This document shows positions 11,253-24,900 of a DNA stretch of 64,000 nt, piece by piece. Below the pieces are notes generated by a model, which worked only from the letters and a program-made list of their open reading frames with translations, did not search any database and was not told where the DNA came from. This stretch comes from Axinella damicornis (Eukaryota; Porifera; Demospongiae; Axinellida; Axinellidae), in NCBI GenBank assembly GCA_963931865.1, contig OZ007511.1:8116344-8180343 (forward strand), written 5' to 3'. How positions within the stretch are numbered: the stretch's first letter is position 1; every line of letters begins with the position of its first letter. The position numbers and the translations under genes are program-made.

Positions 11253-13585
11253 ACCTAGAAAAGTGGAGGAGGGCATCATCAGCAAAATTTCGGGGATCTT
11301 CAGACACCAATTTAGATTGTAGCCACAAACTCTGAAGTTGTTTTGACAGGATAATTGCATGATGTCTGCCACCATGTACGCAGCATGTGGGTCATTTGTT
11401 GTGCAGGGATTCTGACATGAAATTACTTGATTGGCAAAGTTGAATTGGCCACTATACAAATGCAGTGTCGTGTGCTTCTTGGTCGCCTTTTACTTGCAAG
11501 TCTGCAGGGCCCCAGGCCTGGGGTAAGGTTCATCACAACCTATACTCTTGGCATCCTTGGAGAAATGCTCATCTTCACAGTAGAGAGTCAACAGTGTTCA
11601 TGGTGCTGACTAGTCTCGGAACCAGACCGTTCGCACGATGGAGAGATGTTGACACCAGCCTCACTCATCCCTGCCTTCCTTCCATTCCTTGAACTCCTTC
11701 CGTCTCCTTCCGTCTCCTTTGATACTCCCCATCCTTCATTTTGACATATGGTAAAATCGGTCTACTAGCAGATACTGAGTTCCAAACCATTGTGTCACAT
11801 CAACCTCAGCTCCTTGTCAAAACCTAAATTTAGCTAGCTGCACTATAAGCTATGCACACAATCCTAGGGGTGGAGGCAATGTTGAACCTTCTGGTTTTTC
11901 AAGCTAAGAAATTCGATCCCACTCGCCAACTCTTCAACAGGTGCATGACACATAAGTGACCACCCCATATCTTCACCTTTGTACCCAGGCACCACCCTGC
12001 CCAGAAATGAAAGGGTCCCAGCTGGTATCCAGCTGTTAGCATGTGAGCATAACTATCTAGGTGACGACAAAGGTGGAGGGGCACATGACATATCCACGTG
12101 CCTGATGATGTGATGCTCTCAGGAGGACCAGAACTACATAAAAACTAGTGCTATACTGCCCTGGATTGCTACATAGAAACTCTTGCTAACTTACTGCCCA
12201 TGAGAAACTGTCAGAGAAGGTGGGACAAATCTCTGCAGGAGTACCGGGAGTACCTCGTAGCTCTCTGCCATCCCGTGCGACTGATCCTTCAAGAGGCAGC
12301 ACAGCCTAATTGACCCAGGGGTTGAACGGGGTTGATGACATAATTGGAATCTACTCCACTGCTGCAGCTTTTGAACGATGTCAATTTAGTTGAGATAATA
12401 TTATTGTAGTCCCTCATTATCAGGTGCATCTCCAGCAACCATACGTCTCAAAGTAGATTGCGGGAAGGAGGGCAGGATGACTTTCACTGTTAAAAACGCT
12501 TAGAAGCTCAAACTCTGTTCCTTTCCCGGATCAATTAATGCACTTGTTACCACCTACCACCATCTGTTACCATCCAAATGCTGTTGCCATCCCAATGAAG
12601 CTGTTGCATGAGGCACCATTGAATGTACCAAGACCGCACACCCCTTCACTGTGGAAGGGAGCCTGGGAACGATCTGTTTCCTCGACCCAGATCACATGCA
12701 CTGAGCTAGCTAGGGTATAGGCTATGGTTTCAGAAACTTGAAATGCTGTGGGGGCGGTATAGGGCGACGTACAGGAATTACCTCATCCATAGTTGCTAGA
12801 ACAACGATATCACACTTCAGCGTAAATGGGAAGTTAGTGCTAAGGTATTATTACTACGAGCTGAACATGATCTATTATCTGGTATTGTGTCGGAGACAGG
12901 GGCACAACTGAACCTTTCCTCTCTTGTCCCGCAACGCCTTCCTCTCTGAGGTACAGCACCCTCCTTCCTCGATCCGCCTGTCACCGGGCTCTGCACACCC
13001 AAGGAAGCAATGAAGTCTTTCAGCCCTGATCCAGTCTGCAAGTGAGATCGAGTTATTCCTGGTGGTGGTGGTGTACCAGCGGCGGGAGGCAAGACTCCTC
13101 AGGTGTAGCAACTCCTCAGGTGTCGCAACTGCATGACAGATTTTGACAGCTGGGTGGGGAGGAGGGAGAGGGGAGTTGGTGAGTCATTGGAAATGGAATT
13201 TCTTGCTGCTGGGCGTGGAAGTACAGGCCCAGAAGTGGGGAGAGTAGATAGCTAGGCCTCTTCATGTATGCCACGCCCATACCACAGTCACAGCTAACTA
13301 TGCATTTTTCCATTCACTATCAGATCAAAAGGGAAAAATGTGCATGTAGTTAACAGTCGATGGCTGAAAACAGTGCAGTCAAACATTCAAGAGACAGGGA
13401 GTAGTCTCAGTACTAGACCCTCACGCACACCGGATGCCAGTCTGGTACTGAGACTACAGGGAGAGCTGGCCATCCATCTAGAGAAGGGTTGACAGATGCT
13501 TCAACAGATGGCTAGTGATTTTTCAGCCATTGAGCACTGAGTCAACATCATGACATTGATCAGTCTTAGGAGTACCTGTAGCACA
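11253..13585. other. No secure gene
   Basis: Several open frames of 60-90 codons occur on both strands, for example around 12820-13090 minus. I could not tie any to a family or to a consistent exon chain. A short inverted repeat at about 13403-13458 (agtctcagtact / agtactgagact type) resembles the foldback family. Confidence 0.35.
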
Positions 13586-14113
13586 AGGATACCTAGTCCC
13601 TTAGCCTGGGTACTAGGCTAAGTCATCCTAGACCTATTCCCACTGGACAACCTGTGACAGACATGCAGGATACCTAGTCCCTTAGCCTGCATGGGTACGA
13701 GGCTAAGTCATCCATAGACTTAGACAACCTAGCTGTGACAGACATGCTAGTCCCTTAGCCTGGGTACGAGGCTAAGTCATCCTAGACCTATTTCCTCTGG
13801 ACAACCTGCAGGATTCCTAGTCCCTTAGCCTGGGTACGAGGCTAAGTCATCCTAGACCTATTCCCACTGGACAACCTGTGACAGACATGCAGGATACCTA
13901 GTCCCTTAGCCTGCATGGGTACGAGGCTAAGTCATCCATAGACTTAGACAACCTTGCTGTGACAGACATGCTAGTCCCTTAGCCTGGGTACGAGGCTAAG
14001 TCATCCTAGACCTATTTCCTCTGGACAACCTGCAGGATTCCTAGTCCCTTAGCCTGGGTACGAGGCTAAGTCATCCTAGACCTGGGCAACCTAGCTGTGA
14101 CAGACATGCAGGA
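13586..14113. repeat. Tandem array built on a foldback core
   Basis: Six repeats of a 60-90 bp unit contain ctagtcccttagcctgggta and cgaggctaagtcatcctaga, with a higher-order period of about 230 bp (13586-13815 versus 13816-14045). Each unit holds the palindrome ttagcctgggtacgaggctaa, which looks like a collapsed foldback element amplified in tandem. Confidence 0.85.
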
Positions 14114-14669
14114 CCTGATCAAATGCAACATGCTCACCTTATCAGAATGATGGCTGCAGTAACACTGAGTAACTACTAGAGAACATTCTAGCCGCCATTG
14201 AAGTGTAAAACCTCATTCCCAGACTCCATTCCATCGTTCCCAGGTGGTGTGGGGGTCTGGGTACATGTACCAACTAGTGTTTGCTGTCGATCGATGTGTC
14301 TAGAGCTGCTACTGTCACAGCAATAACCTCGTCTTCGTTCCCAGACGCCATGGAAGCCTTGTCAAAGTTATTCCCAAGCGGCATTCGGTCTGGGCACCAT
14401 CCTAGCTAGCTACCTACGGAACATGCAGCATTTGAGTCAACTACAAGGGAGGGGACGTCAATGACAGAGGGCTTACCGGAGGAGGCCAACAGCATCGGTG
14501 ACCGAAGAAAAACGACAGAGACACAAACACGCTCATCACTGTCCACAGTTTACGCGTGCACTGGCTGTTTCCCGCCAAAATTATGAACTACCCCGGAGCC
14601 AACCAATCAGATCGCAGTGTTGCCGGTGCGTGCGTTGGCCGGTGCACGCGTTGCCGGCAGGCTCCTGCG

Positions 14670-14678
14670 GGTATATAA
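14670..14678 (+). promoter_or_regulatory. TATA box of an unassigned transcript
   Basis: TATATAAAG lies in a GC-rich context (ccggcaggctcctgcggg upstream) with no recognised gene downstream. Instead the G-rich minisatellite begins 120 bp later. It may drive a non-coding transcript or be a relic. Confidence 0.35.
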
Positions 14679-14794
14679 AGAGACTGCAGTTCAGTACAAG
14701 CCATTCGGGTTAGGTCTAGCTCGGGTGAGGTTAAGGTGAGGTGAGCCCTCACCCTAACCTTACCCTGGCCGAACCTTTCACTGCTGGGGCTGGG

Positions 14795-15010
14795 GTGGGA
14801 GCATGGGAGGGTGGGAGCATGGGAGGGCGGGAGCATGGGAGGTGGGAGCATGGGAGGGTGGGAGCATGGGAGGGTGGGAGCATGGGAGGGTGGGAGCATG
14901 GGAGGGTGGGAGCATGGGAGGGTGGGAGCATGGGAGGGCGGGAGCATGGGAGGGTGGGAGCATGGGAGGGTGGGAGCGTGGGAGGGTGGGGCTGGGGTGG
15001 GAGGGTGGTA
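14795..15010. repeat. 16-bp G-rich minisatellite (GGGAGGGTGGGAGCAT)
   Basis: About 13 copies of a 15-16 bp unit. Each unit has three G-triplets one base apart, so any neighbouring units give an ideal G-quadruplex motif on the plus strand. All frames are open on both strands, which produces false proteins. Confidence 0.95.
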
Positions 15011-15307
15011 AGGGGAGTGTGATTTGGCATAGTTGATTTGCACACTGTGCAAGCACACTTTAATTATTGTGAGTAGAGTTACGTACAAACATTGCAAATT
15101 TGCCTGGATATGGTGTGTAACATAATTAAAATTTGGTTTGGCAAGAATCCAAAGTTGTAATGAAATTAATTTTGTGAGTAGTTCTGATTGTCCACCAGAA
15201 CACAGACAAACACATGATGTGGGACATAATACCTACCTGTCCTACCCTGTCTCATAATAATTTGCCTCACTGATGACATTAACATCAAGTTGCCTATATA
15301 GAGAAGT

Positions 15308-15622
15308 TATGGAGCTAGTGGAGAATTATGAACAAAAAGGTATGTTGTCTTTTTATAGACAACTACTATACTTCCCCCTCAGCTGCTGATTGATCTTCTG
15401 AAAAAGAACCTATACTGTGCAGGAACAATAAGACCAACTGGAAAGAACTTGCCTCGAGATATTGTCCCCTCTCGAGGGGGAGACATTGGTACCTTTCGTT
15501 TTGCAACTACCAATAAGCTCACTGCAGTCTGCATGATGGCGAGATTGCACAATCAGCAACACACCACATCTTCAACACTTGTGATGAAATGCCCCAAGGG
15601 TTGTAAAGACAAAAAAAGTTAA
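15308..15622 (+). pseudogene. piggyBac-type transposase relic
   Basis: The plus-strand frames give ELVENYEQKG, then DNYYTSP, then LLIDLLKKNLYCAGTIRP, which are the consecutive landmarks of piggyBac (DDE_Tnp_1_7) transposases around the second catalytic Asp. Two single-base frame changes separate the pieces, near 15353 and 15380. The final frame continues to a stop at 15622. It is decayed and could not make enzyme. It may relate to the several TTAA-flanked MITEs in this window. Confidence 0.75.
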
Positions 15623-17290
15623 CCACAACCATATATAATAGCCGATTCTTTTATAGGAGTTGTAGATACTGAGTCCCAAACCATTGTGTCACAGCAACCT
15701 CAGCTCCTCATCTTTAACTAGCTGCATTTTAGCTAGCTCCTAGTGATTTACAATGTCATACTTGAGCAACAGCATGCCAATCAACATTAAGGTCAATCTG
15801 CAGTGTAAGCCCAAGGAGCCCCACTTTTCTGTGACAGCTATAAGGTTATAGCCAGACACAGCAGGAGAAGAGGACGTAGCAGCTAGTGAAGATTGCATTA
15901 AGGACAGCTTATATATTCTCAGCAAGGACAATGATCATGATGTCATTCTTAGAACTGACAAGGGGTGAGTTTTATCCATTATTTGATTCACTTCCTCACT
16001 CCCTGTGGACCAGAATTTCCTCCACAGCTACGTATAGAAGCTTTACACCGGCTGACTGTAGCTATACCCCTCCCTCCACGATGGTTCCTTCACATTGATA
16101 TAAGTTGCGCTGCCAACCACCCATTGAAGCGAGTGTTCAAGCATGCACTGCAAATGCAGCAATGGACAGTCATGCATCATGGCAATTTTGTGAAGCATAA
16201 TTATATAATTATAGCGATATTTATTGTTGAGGCCAAATTGCACATTTGGTTAGGCTATGTGACCTCCTCCACTCTTCTTGTGTCTCAGAGTTAAAGTACC
16301 AGCCAGCACGTGGTGAAGGACCGGCACGAGAGGAACACCACGTACTGCGACCATCGACTCGGAGCAATATATCTTCAGGTGTAGACCCCCAGACTTATAT
16401 CACGGGGAGGGAGGACTCACAATGCCACATTGCTAGCGCTGGTACTGAAAGTAGGACCCACATGGCTATATAATTATTATACTGGTATACATAGCCTGAT
16501 GAAATTATCTGTTTTACCTCTGTGTATAATTATGCAGACTATATATGCACTGGCATGTATATCTATAATTTCATAATTAAGCTTGTGATAGAGGGCAGGT
16601 GCAGTGTGTGCATGCTATTGATGTATTGTGCAAATAGAATTGAAAGGACATGCAGCAATATATCTCTCTCCTCTCTCCCTTTTGTGGGTGAAGAATGTAT
16701 AGCTATACATTTTCAGTGTTTTGCCTGTGTGTATGGCCGCTTCTGTAGGGCTCTCTGGAGATCGAGGAGAGGCCAGACCAATGCACTATGACACTTGCAG
16801 CGAGCTGCAAAAGAGGGGCACATACATATGTGGTGGCTGGTGGATGGATTCTTGTACCCACTTCATATTAATTGTGATATGTGCCTCCTCAAAATTGCCA
16901 TTATGCCTCGTGATCAGTCAAGCAGCCATGCAGCCCCACCCATTTCCACAACCTGCACAACCTCTTCACCCTGAATAGTACTGTAACCATCAGCAAAATC
17001 AGAGGCATTACTATAATGGTGTCAATAATCTCAGTGTCATACTACCATAATACATACACCATAAGGTATGATACAGTAAAAACAGTGCACTACAGAGCAG
17101 CAAACAGTACATACCAGTATCTGTTATTACACAAATCAGCAAGTGATGAATACCTTAGCCTCGTTCCAATTAAGGCCGCTTTTCCTACACAGCCTGGGAA
17201 CGAGGCTATGAACACCAATGGTCTAATGCTCAAAGCTTTCTGTACCTGTGAAAATTAGGAAGTGTTAACACTGTATTTATGAAGGACTCT
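15623..17290. other. No secure gene
   Basis: AT-rich sequence with scattered short frames. The only structured element is a collapsed foldback (cctcgttccaatt ... gcctgggaacgaggcta) at 17158-17208, flanked by the imperfect duplication TGAATACCT / TGAACACCA. Confidence 0.4.
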
Positions 17291-17292
17291 GC

Positions 17293-17379
17293 TCAAAATT
17301 TTCTGCCCGTTCTCCATACCGACAGAGTGCAGTATTCATTTTCTCCGTAGTACACTGAACTGTGGCCATACCCACAAAC
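17293..17379 (-). CDS. M20 peptidase-like, terminal exon
   Basis: Acceptor TCTCTTTAG, then [20 protein letters not shown], which matches the C-terminal metal-binding region of acetylornithine deacetylases (CGYG..YH..NEYC..SD). After LS one base appears to be missing. The observed frame stops at 17293, whereas the shifted frame continues with the expected [12 protein letters not shown] helix. The exon joins 18544-18660 in phase 0. Confidence 0.7.
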   Translation of the reverse strand, partial: VCGYGHSSVYYGENEYCTLSVWRTGRKF

Positions 17380-20374
17380 CTAAAGAGAGAATGAGTGAGA
17401 AATGGTTCATTTGTGGTTTTTAGTTCAGCTTGTCTGTATCCACACCGTCCGCACGCCTGTTGAGTCCGTGGTGAGACCTTTTGAAGTTTCATAATTTGCA
17501 ATTCTCCTGCGTAGAGTAGTGCCTGTAGGTGTGGTTTACACAGGAAATAAATTAATACTCAGAAGTTGAAGTGGACTCAAACAGCATGTGGACGGTGCAA
17601 TCACGGAGCAACTTTGACGACAACGGTGCCCGTCCCGTCTCGTATCTATAGCTACTTTCTCCTGTTTCAGTAGATGTAGATTGTGACCTGGCTTTGAAAA
17701 CTTAGACGGTGTTGACACGTGGCCGCCCAGTCCCATATCTCCAAGGCAGTTTTTCCTGTGTTAGTGTCTTGTGGTACTATATACAGCTTGTTGTGTAAAT
17801 CTGAGATGGTGTGCATTCTCTACTTACTGCTTGCAGCGTCTTGAAACAGTGAGAGCTAATTTATTGCCGAGCGCTTTAGCGCGAGGCACTGAATGGGGGA
17901 TCTAATTGTCACTATATACGTATGTACATACGTACCGGAACATGCCATGGTCAGGAATGTTGATAGGAATGTTGCAGGTTCTCTGCCGGCCAATTGAGTT
18001 TTATTTGCCACGACGGCTCGACGGTACGAGAAGTACAACCTGAGACTCAGATCAGTGGACGAGCACACGGTGCCTCAAAGGGCTTACAGAGCTCCATGAT
18101 AGTCTCGCGTAGCCAGAGGATAGGGCACAAGCGTGCGGGGCCTTCAGGGCTTGCAGAGCTAGAGCAGCTACATGTGGAGTCAAACAGTGAGTGTAATCGA
18201 CATGTTTATCTCAGCTCCAGCTCCACACTCTCAAATTCACACTAGCTAGATCGATCATACTCATAAGCACATGCTTACGTAGGGTAATTACGCATGCGGC
18301 GTGCGTGCAAGGCATGATGCGGATACGTATTCCTAGCTTTAGTGAGCAAGCCGTGAGGATCACAGGAAATATACTGGGGTGTCCCTCCTCCAACAATCTC
18401 CTATAGCAGGAACACTGACCCCACCAAACCATGTAAACATCACTGGAAGGGAAACAGAAGTATAGTAATGCTAGCCTCATTCCCCTTCCCTTTCTCATGC
18501 CTGGGAACAAAGCTATAGTAACGCCTATTCAAAGCAATCATACCTGCACATCAAAGCCAGCTTCCTGCATGTCTCCCACCAGAAGCAGACTGCCGCACAT
18601 GGAGGAGGGCTCACTCTTTCCAAGCTCTTCCATACTTGACTCCAGGTTGCACGCTATACCCTGCATGTGTGAGCAGTAGGTTACAGGATGACATCTTACA
18701 GGTTAATGACTGCAAAAGCCGTCATGAGCTCCCATAAGCCCATAAGAATTTATATGGGGGATTTAATACTATGCACTATACTTTAATACAGCGTTTTTGC
18801 TTCCTTGTTTCTTATGGTTGGTAAAGATTTTAGTGCATGATTACAGATGAAGTTGGGCAGTATACCGATGTCTTTATTCATACCAGAACGTAGAACCAGA
18901 CTCCCAACCCAAAGGGTATGGGAGTCTGATACCGAGACTAACCACCTGTTTAGATGCACACTTATCTAGCGCTCAGGATCACAACATAATCACCCGTGTG
19001 CATGCGCAGTGATCGGTTTGTCCATCCGTCTGTCAGTCTGTCCATGGAGTTTCAGCAATGAAGGCTTACTAGCATCTACATAACTCACAGACCAGAGATC
19101 CACTGAGAAAAGCTGCATGAAAGTCTTGTCACAATTTGACCACACCCTGTTTCTAACATTACTGCTAAAACTTATGGTATATCTCATTCTGCATTCTACA
19201 CGTGGACTGACATCAATACAGCTATTGAAAATCGGTAGGCCCATCGACCATGCTGTACTAAAAGTCGGCGGTATGCCTCATATCAAAGTAGCGCACGGGG
19301 TACGTGCTCTGCTGAGCACCTCTAGTTTAATAAGTACCCGTATGCACGGCACTGCCACAGAGACTTTTAGTACCCTGGATACAGTTCTAATCAAACCTCC
19401 ATTTCCAGGAAGTTGTAGCTTTGCAGGAAGGTTGTCCCGAGGCAAAGGTAGATAGGTGATATCTCTCAAGGATGTGATTGAATTAGCACACTCTCTCTGT
19501 ACACTAATCAAGAGACCCCACCTATCTACTTTGCCTCTGGACAACCAACCTGTAGCAGTATTAGCCTCGTTCCCAGGCTCCTCCCCAGCTTTTTGTCGCA
19601 TACTGTACAGAATGCGACAAAACGCTGGAGAGGAGCCTGGGAACGAGGCTATAGCAGTATAACAGTAGTATTGAAATTCCCATACCTCCCAACTTTAATT
19701 ATAGACCACAACATCAACACTTATATTTCTGACAATAGTTATGCCCACCCTCGACATGATCTATGTGTAGCCTAGTTCCCAGACCTCCACACCCAGCTTT
19801 TGCTTTTCGTACCGCAAGCGCTTGACGTGGAGGCCTAGGAACGAAGCTAATCTAGTGCAGGTTGAACAGAAGAGTCACAAGGCCCTCTGTCGTGTTTTGT
19901 TGTCTATGCATGTCACACTTCAGCAATGCATGTCATCATCTGGTGATCCTGATGCACTGCCATTTCATGAATGTCGAAATAGTGACTTGACACTTGGCTT
20001 CACCGATGCTGTATCTACCAATCCCAGCTCATGCTTGTAGCTCTGGAAACAGCGGATGTTCAGATGACCAAGCAGCAAGGCACTTTCAACAGGCTGGTAG
20101 GTATGTTATGGCCATGTTCCATTAGTGGCCTGGAATGTGACCATCACATACCTGGTAGGTATGTGATGGCCATGTTCCATGAGTGGTCCGGAATGTGACC
20201 TTCACATACCCAGCTCACACTGGTAGGTACGATTGATTCCCAAGATGATTGATTCGCACATTCCATTTTATGTCCATCTTCTGTCGTTCTCATTCAGTAT
20301 TGAGCAATGATTCACAATTGGATGACTTGTGCCGCTTACAACAAATTATCACCGCTTTTCGGTTCGAAAAATGT

Positions 20375-20407
<33 letters not shown>

Positions 20408-21915
20408 ACCCACACACACACACATACTTACAGCAAGTACAGCCAGGTAGAGCAGAGGTAGAGCCAGGAAGAGCCAAGTAGAGCCAGGTAGAGCAGAGGT
20501 AGAGCCAGGTAGAGCCAGGCTAAGCAGAGATAGAGCCAGGTAGAGCAGAGGTAGAGCCAAGTCAGCCAGGTAGAGCAGAGGTAGCGCCAAGTCAGCCAGG
20601 TAGAGCGGAGGTAGAGCCAGGTAGAGCAGAGGTAGAGCCAGGTAGAGCGGAGGTAGAGCCAGGTAGAGCGGAGGTAGAGCCAGGTAGAGCGGAGGTAGAG
20701 CCAGTTAGAGCAGAGGCAGAGCCAGGTAGAGATAGGTAGAGCAGAGGTAGAGCCAGGTAGAGCCAGGCTAAGCAGAGATAGAGCCAGGTAGAGCAGAGGT
20801 AGAGCCAAGTCAGCCAGGTAGAGCAGAGGTAGCGCCAAGTCAGCCAGGTAGAGCGGAGGTAGAGCCAGGTACGTAGAGCAGAGGTAGAGCCAGGTAGAGC
20901 GGAGGTAGAGCCAGGTAGAGCGGAGGTAGAGCCAGGTAGAGCGGAGGTAGAGCCAGTTAGAGCAGAGGCAGAGCCAGGTAGAGATAGGTAGAGCAGAGGT
21001 AGAGCCAGATAGAGCACAGGTAGAGCCAGGCAGAACCAGGTAGATCCAGGTAGCGCCAGGCAGAGCAGAGATAGAGCCAGGTAGAGCTGAGGTTGTAAAA
21101 TGAACAATTAGCACATTCCGTTTTTGGACAAATCTATTGTCGATCGTCTGTTGTTTATACTGTTGAGTATGATTCACAATGGGATGACTTGTGTCCCTTA
21201 CATAAATTTTGGGTTTCAAAAACACACTTCTCTTCATTCCCCCCCCCCCCTACAACCACACACATACAGCTGTATCTGATGAGCAGCTCACTTCTGCTGC
21301 TTCAGTGAACATTAGCAAGTGCTGTTAGCTTACAAATAGCCTGCAAAGGAAGGAGACAAAAGATCAGTAATTCAGTATTCATTGACGGACATCAGCAACA
21401 CATACCAACACATGTCATCCCCAGTGAATGCACATCTACGGCAACTAACATTTGCACCGAAGTTGCTTGGAACACCTTAACAGCAAAAGCAGGCCCACTT
21501 CAGACAGTCCTCAATGCTTGCACTGAGCAATTTGAAAGATCACACGTGACAGCTGCAATCTGATTGGCTCTACCAGATTTCAAGTAGAGCCCAAGCAAAG
21601 TGGTCTAAACCCGTGCGGTCATGTGAGTCGCTCCATGTTGGGAAAAGTTCGAGGGACTAGCCCGCTAGAGTAGTCCCATGCCACAGAGAATTATGCAGTG
21701 CACCACTGTAGATCATGTACTGATGGACAGATTTCTACTTTCCTAGGCGATAATCCAGGGTCTGCAGTCAGAGGCACCCCCCGATTCGAAGGGGATAATG
21801 AGAATTGCTAGGCAACTTTGGAATTCTAGGTCATTGGTAATATTATTACTGAAGATTCTCTAGTGGTATAGTACGTGTGTGTGTGTGTGTGTGGTGTGTG
21901 TGTGTGTGTGTTTGC

Positions 21916-21955
<40 letters not shown>

Positions 21956-24900
21956 ATCAAGGGGGTGACACTCTCATACACGCTGTAGTCAGAGCTGCGA
22001 CCGAGCTTATGCAAATCTTGACCCGTATACTAAGGAAAGGCTGCAGTCGCTACGCATTCTTCCGTATACTATGGGCAGCCAAGCAGTCAACGGCTGAAAT
22101 ACAGCGCAGTCAAATGGTCAAGTGTCTTTTTGCGATGCGGTCAAGTGGTCAAGCAGCAAAACTGACGGTCAAAATTTCTTGACCGCGGTCGCAGCTCTGA
22201 CTACGGCGTCAATGGGAGTGTCACCCCCTTGTGTGTGTGTGTGTGTGTGTGTGTGTGCTCACTGTACGTAAGGCCTGGGTCGGAATAGGCCAGCCCGCAC
22301 CAACGCGCGCCACCAATATTGCAGCGCGCGGCGTACTCAGCGCATGACTGTCATGTGACCGATGAACAAACGAGTGTTGTGTGTTGTCTCGCGGGCCAGA
22401 CTCTCACACGGGCAGGACAGGGCTCTGACAGTAGGCAGACGTTCGAGGCAACTCCGAACAGATGGTAAGTCATAGCATGCTATCTTGGGAGCGAAATTAA
22501 TGCCGTAGCAGGACTATTAAACAGTTATCATGTGACATCGTGTTGAGTGTAGCTAGCTACTAGTCTCGGTACCGAGACTATGTAGCTACGTACTACGTTC
22601 AGCAAGCTTTGTGTGTAACCTCGCTCACTGCATGCAAATCTTGGCCTGAGATGAATGTAGGAGTGCTGTGTTGGTGTCACACTACAATTATCTCTCCACT
22701 TTGCAGCTGTATGCCCAAAGAATTATCAAGTCTCCTGTCACACAGCCTTATAACTGTATTATAATCATGCTATTACGATTGTACATTATGTGCATTGCTT
22801 GTTGCGATCAATGTAGTGTCTTGTATCGAGTACCATGCAGCTACCTGATTTTAAGTGCTCTAGACTCCGCCCACAATAACTATTTTGAGGGTGTGCCCAG
22901 CAGTTTTCACGTGACTGTCATTTGATAATGGCCGCATAGAGACAGTGGTAGAGCGTTACCGATTATACGCAAAACTTCCCGAGTAGCTAGCGAGTTTCTG
23001 TGTACCATGAAGGTCTTAGCTTGTGTAGCTCTATTAGTCTACCGCGTAGATTTCTCGTTCATGGATGCTGAAGTTCGTTATTGACGGTTGAAGTTCTACC
23101 TGGGGTGGCCAACTCACGCCTGGCTGGCTTAGTTAGGTATGTTCCTGAGCGAGCTAGGCTAATCTACGCGTCCAAAAGATAGAACCAAGTGAGTCTTTCA
23201 ATATGCCACCTTAAAAGTTAGAGTTCGTGATGTGTACGTTTTGCGTATCTTGGGCCAAAAACTTGGCTGGGTGTGGCTCAACTTGTGGCGTCCTCCTTGC
23301 TCACGTGAGCGCTATCCCAGAGAAAATATATATTTTTCATGAAGACTAGACATACTTCTACCCATAAAATATGTTTGGTTTTGATACTGTCTAACTTATT
23401 GGAGAAATTACTAAAAGAATATAGCATATCACTTTTCACCAGAAATTGGCCTGACCCATGCCTTACATACAGTGAGTGTGTGTACTGCTCTTCACATTCC
23501 CTCTGTCTTCTCCTGACTATAAAGCCATGCCTCAGTACTGCTTTCCTTTGTTTAACTCTTTACCAACCAATGACTGCTAAAGCCGTCATGAGCTCCCATA
23601 AGCCATAAGAATTTATATGGGGAATTTATTACTAGGCGTTATACTTTAATACAGGATTTTGCTTCCTTAAGCTGTTTCTTATGGTTGGTAAAGAGTTAAG
23701 CAGAGAACTAGGGACTACTTTCTTCTTACTGATGACACTCACCAAAACCCAGACGTCGTCCTCCACAAACGTTTCTTTCAGTGACAACACAATTCTTCCT
23801 CGTCACAGAATTGCGAAGCGAAGTAAGACCAATATCTTGGAAGTTTCAGACCCACACGCTTCTTTTCGTCTGCCCGGCTCATCATGCAACTCAGTTCAAA
23901 GCTGACTCCAAACTTAGTGATTCCATGCTGCTAAGAGCACAGCAATACTATGTAGCAAACTGCATGCTATAAACCAAAGACCTTGAGCCGGTCACCATTT
24001 TTTGCTGGAAGGTTCAAAGGTCAGCTTGCGCGCATGCGCAACAGGTTACTTCCGGTTTGGGGGTTAAATATTGAATTTGTACCAAGTTTTGGCGGGAAGT
24101 CGGGATAGCACACTCGCTAAGCACTTGCTTTGCAGCCTGGGGGTTGAGTGTTCGCCTCCCCAATAACCGAGTACGAGTCTGGGCCACTCCGTACATACCG
24201 GTTCTCGACTCCCCGGCCTAGCAGCTTGAGTACGCCGGTTCCCTTCTGACCACCGAAGCTAAAGGTGTTCTGGTAGAAAGCAGGTCGCCCTCCTGTGATT
24301 CCAGACACGCCTATCCAGCGCTCCTGAGGCTTACACTTCGGTGTCTGACCTGTCACGGAGGGATGGGTTGTTGCTAGGTTGTATTTTTTTTGTTTGTTTG
24401 TCCTTTTTTTTTCTGTTTCTTTTTTTTTTCTTCTTTTGCATGGAGGGAAGGCTGCTAGACTTTTTACTCACCTCCAATTCTTTTTACATAATGATTATGG
24501 AATTATTATCATGCCTATAATAATAAGACTAGATCCAACTCCACCATATTGCTAAGCCATTAGCTTGGGTTTGAGGCTAACTATTGGCTCCTGATAATTA
24601 TTACCCAATAGCATTAAGTGTTTGATGAGAGTTAATGACAGAGGATATGTAGAGAAACACATGACAATAAATAGATTCAGTATGGATGCGATGCCAGCGA
24701 GTAATATCTGAACATGAAGAGCAATGCACACGGAATAGACCCTACAATTATCACAAAATAATGAAATCAAATTGAGAATGTGTGTGAATTTGTGATGACA
24801 AGTCTCTCTTCTTCTTTCAGCATGAAAATAAAAATGACATCGTTCTTGAACTAAACACATTCAGAAACATTTTACCCTTCCCCGTAGTGGCAGGTTGCCA

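Noticed and set aside
14588..15097. Pro/Ser/His repeat protein of 169 codons
   Set aside because: G-rich 16-bp minisatellite read on the minus strand.
20428..21237. 269-codon minus-strand Leu/Ser/Tyr-rich frame
   Set aside because: A product of the 21-bp GTAGAGCCAGG minisatellite, with no start context or conserved domain.
24080..24160. tRNA gene
   Set aside because: The stretch has loose box A and box B resemblance but no cloverleaf with paired acceptor stem, and it lies in a repeat.
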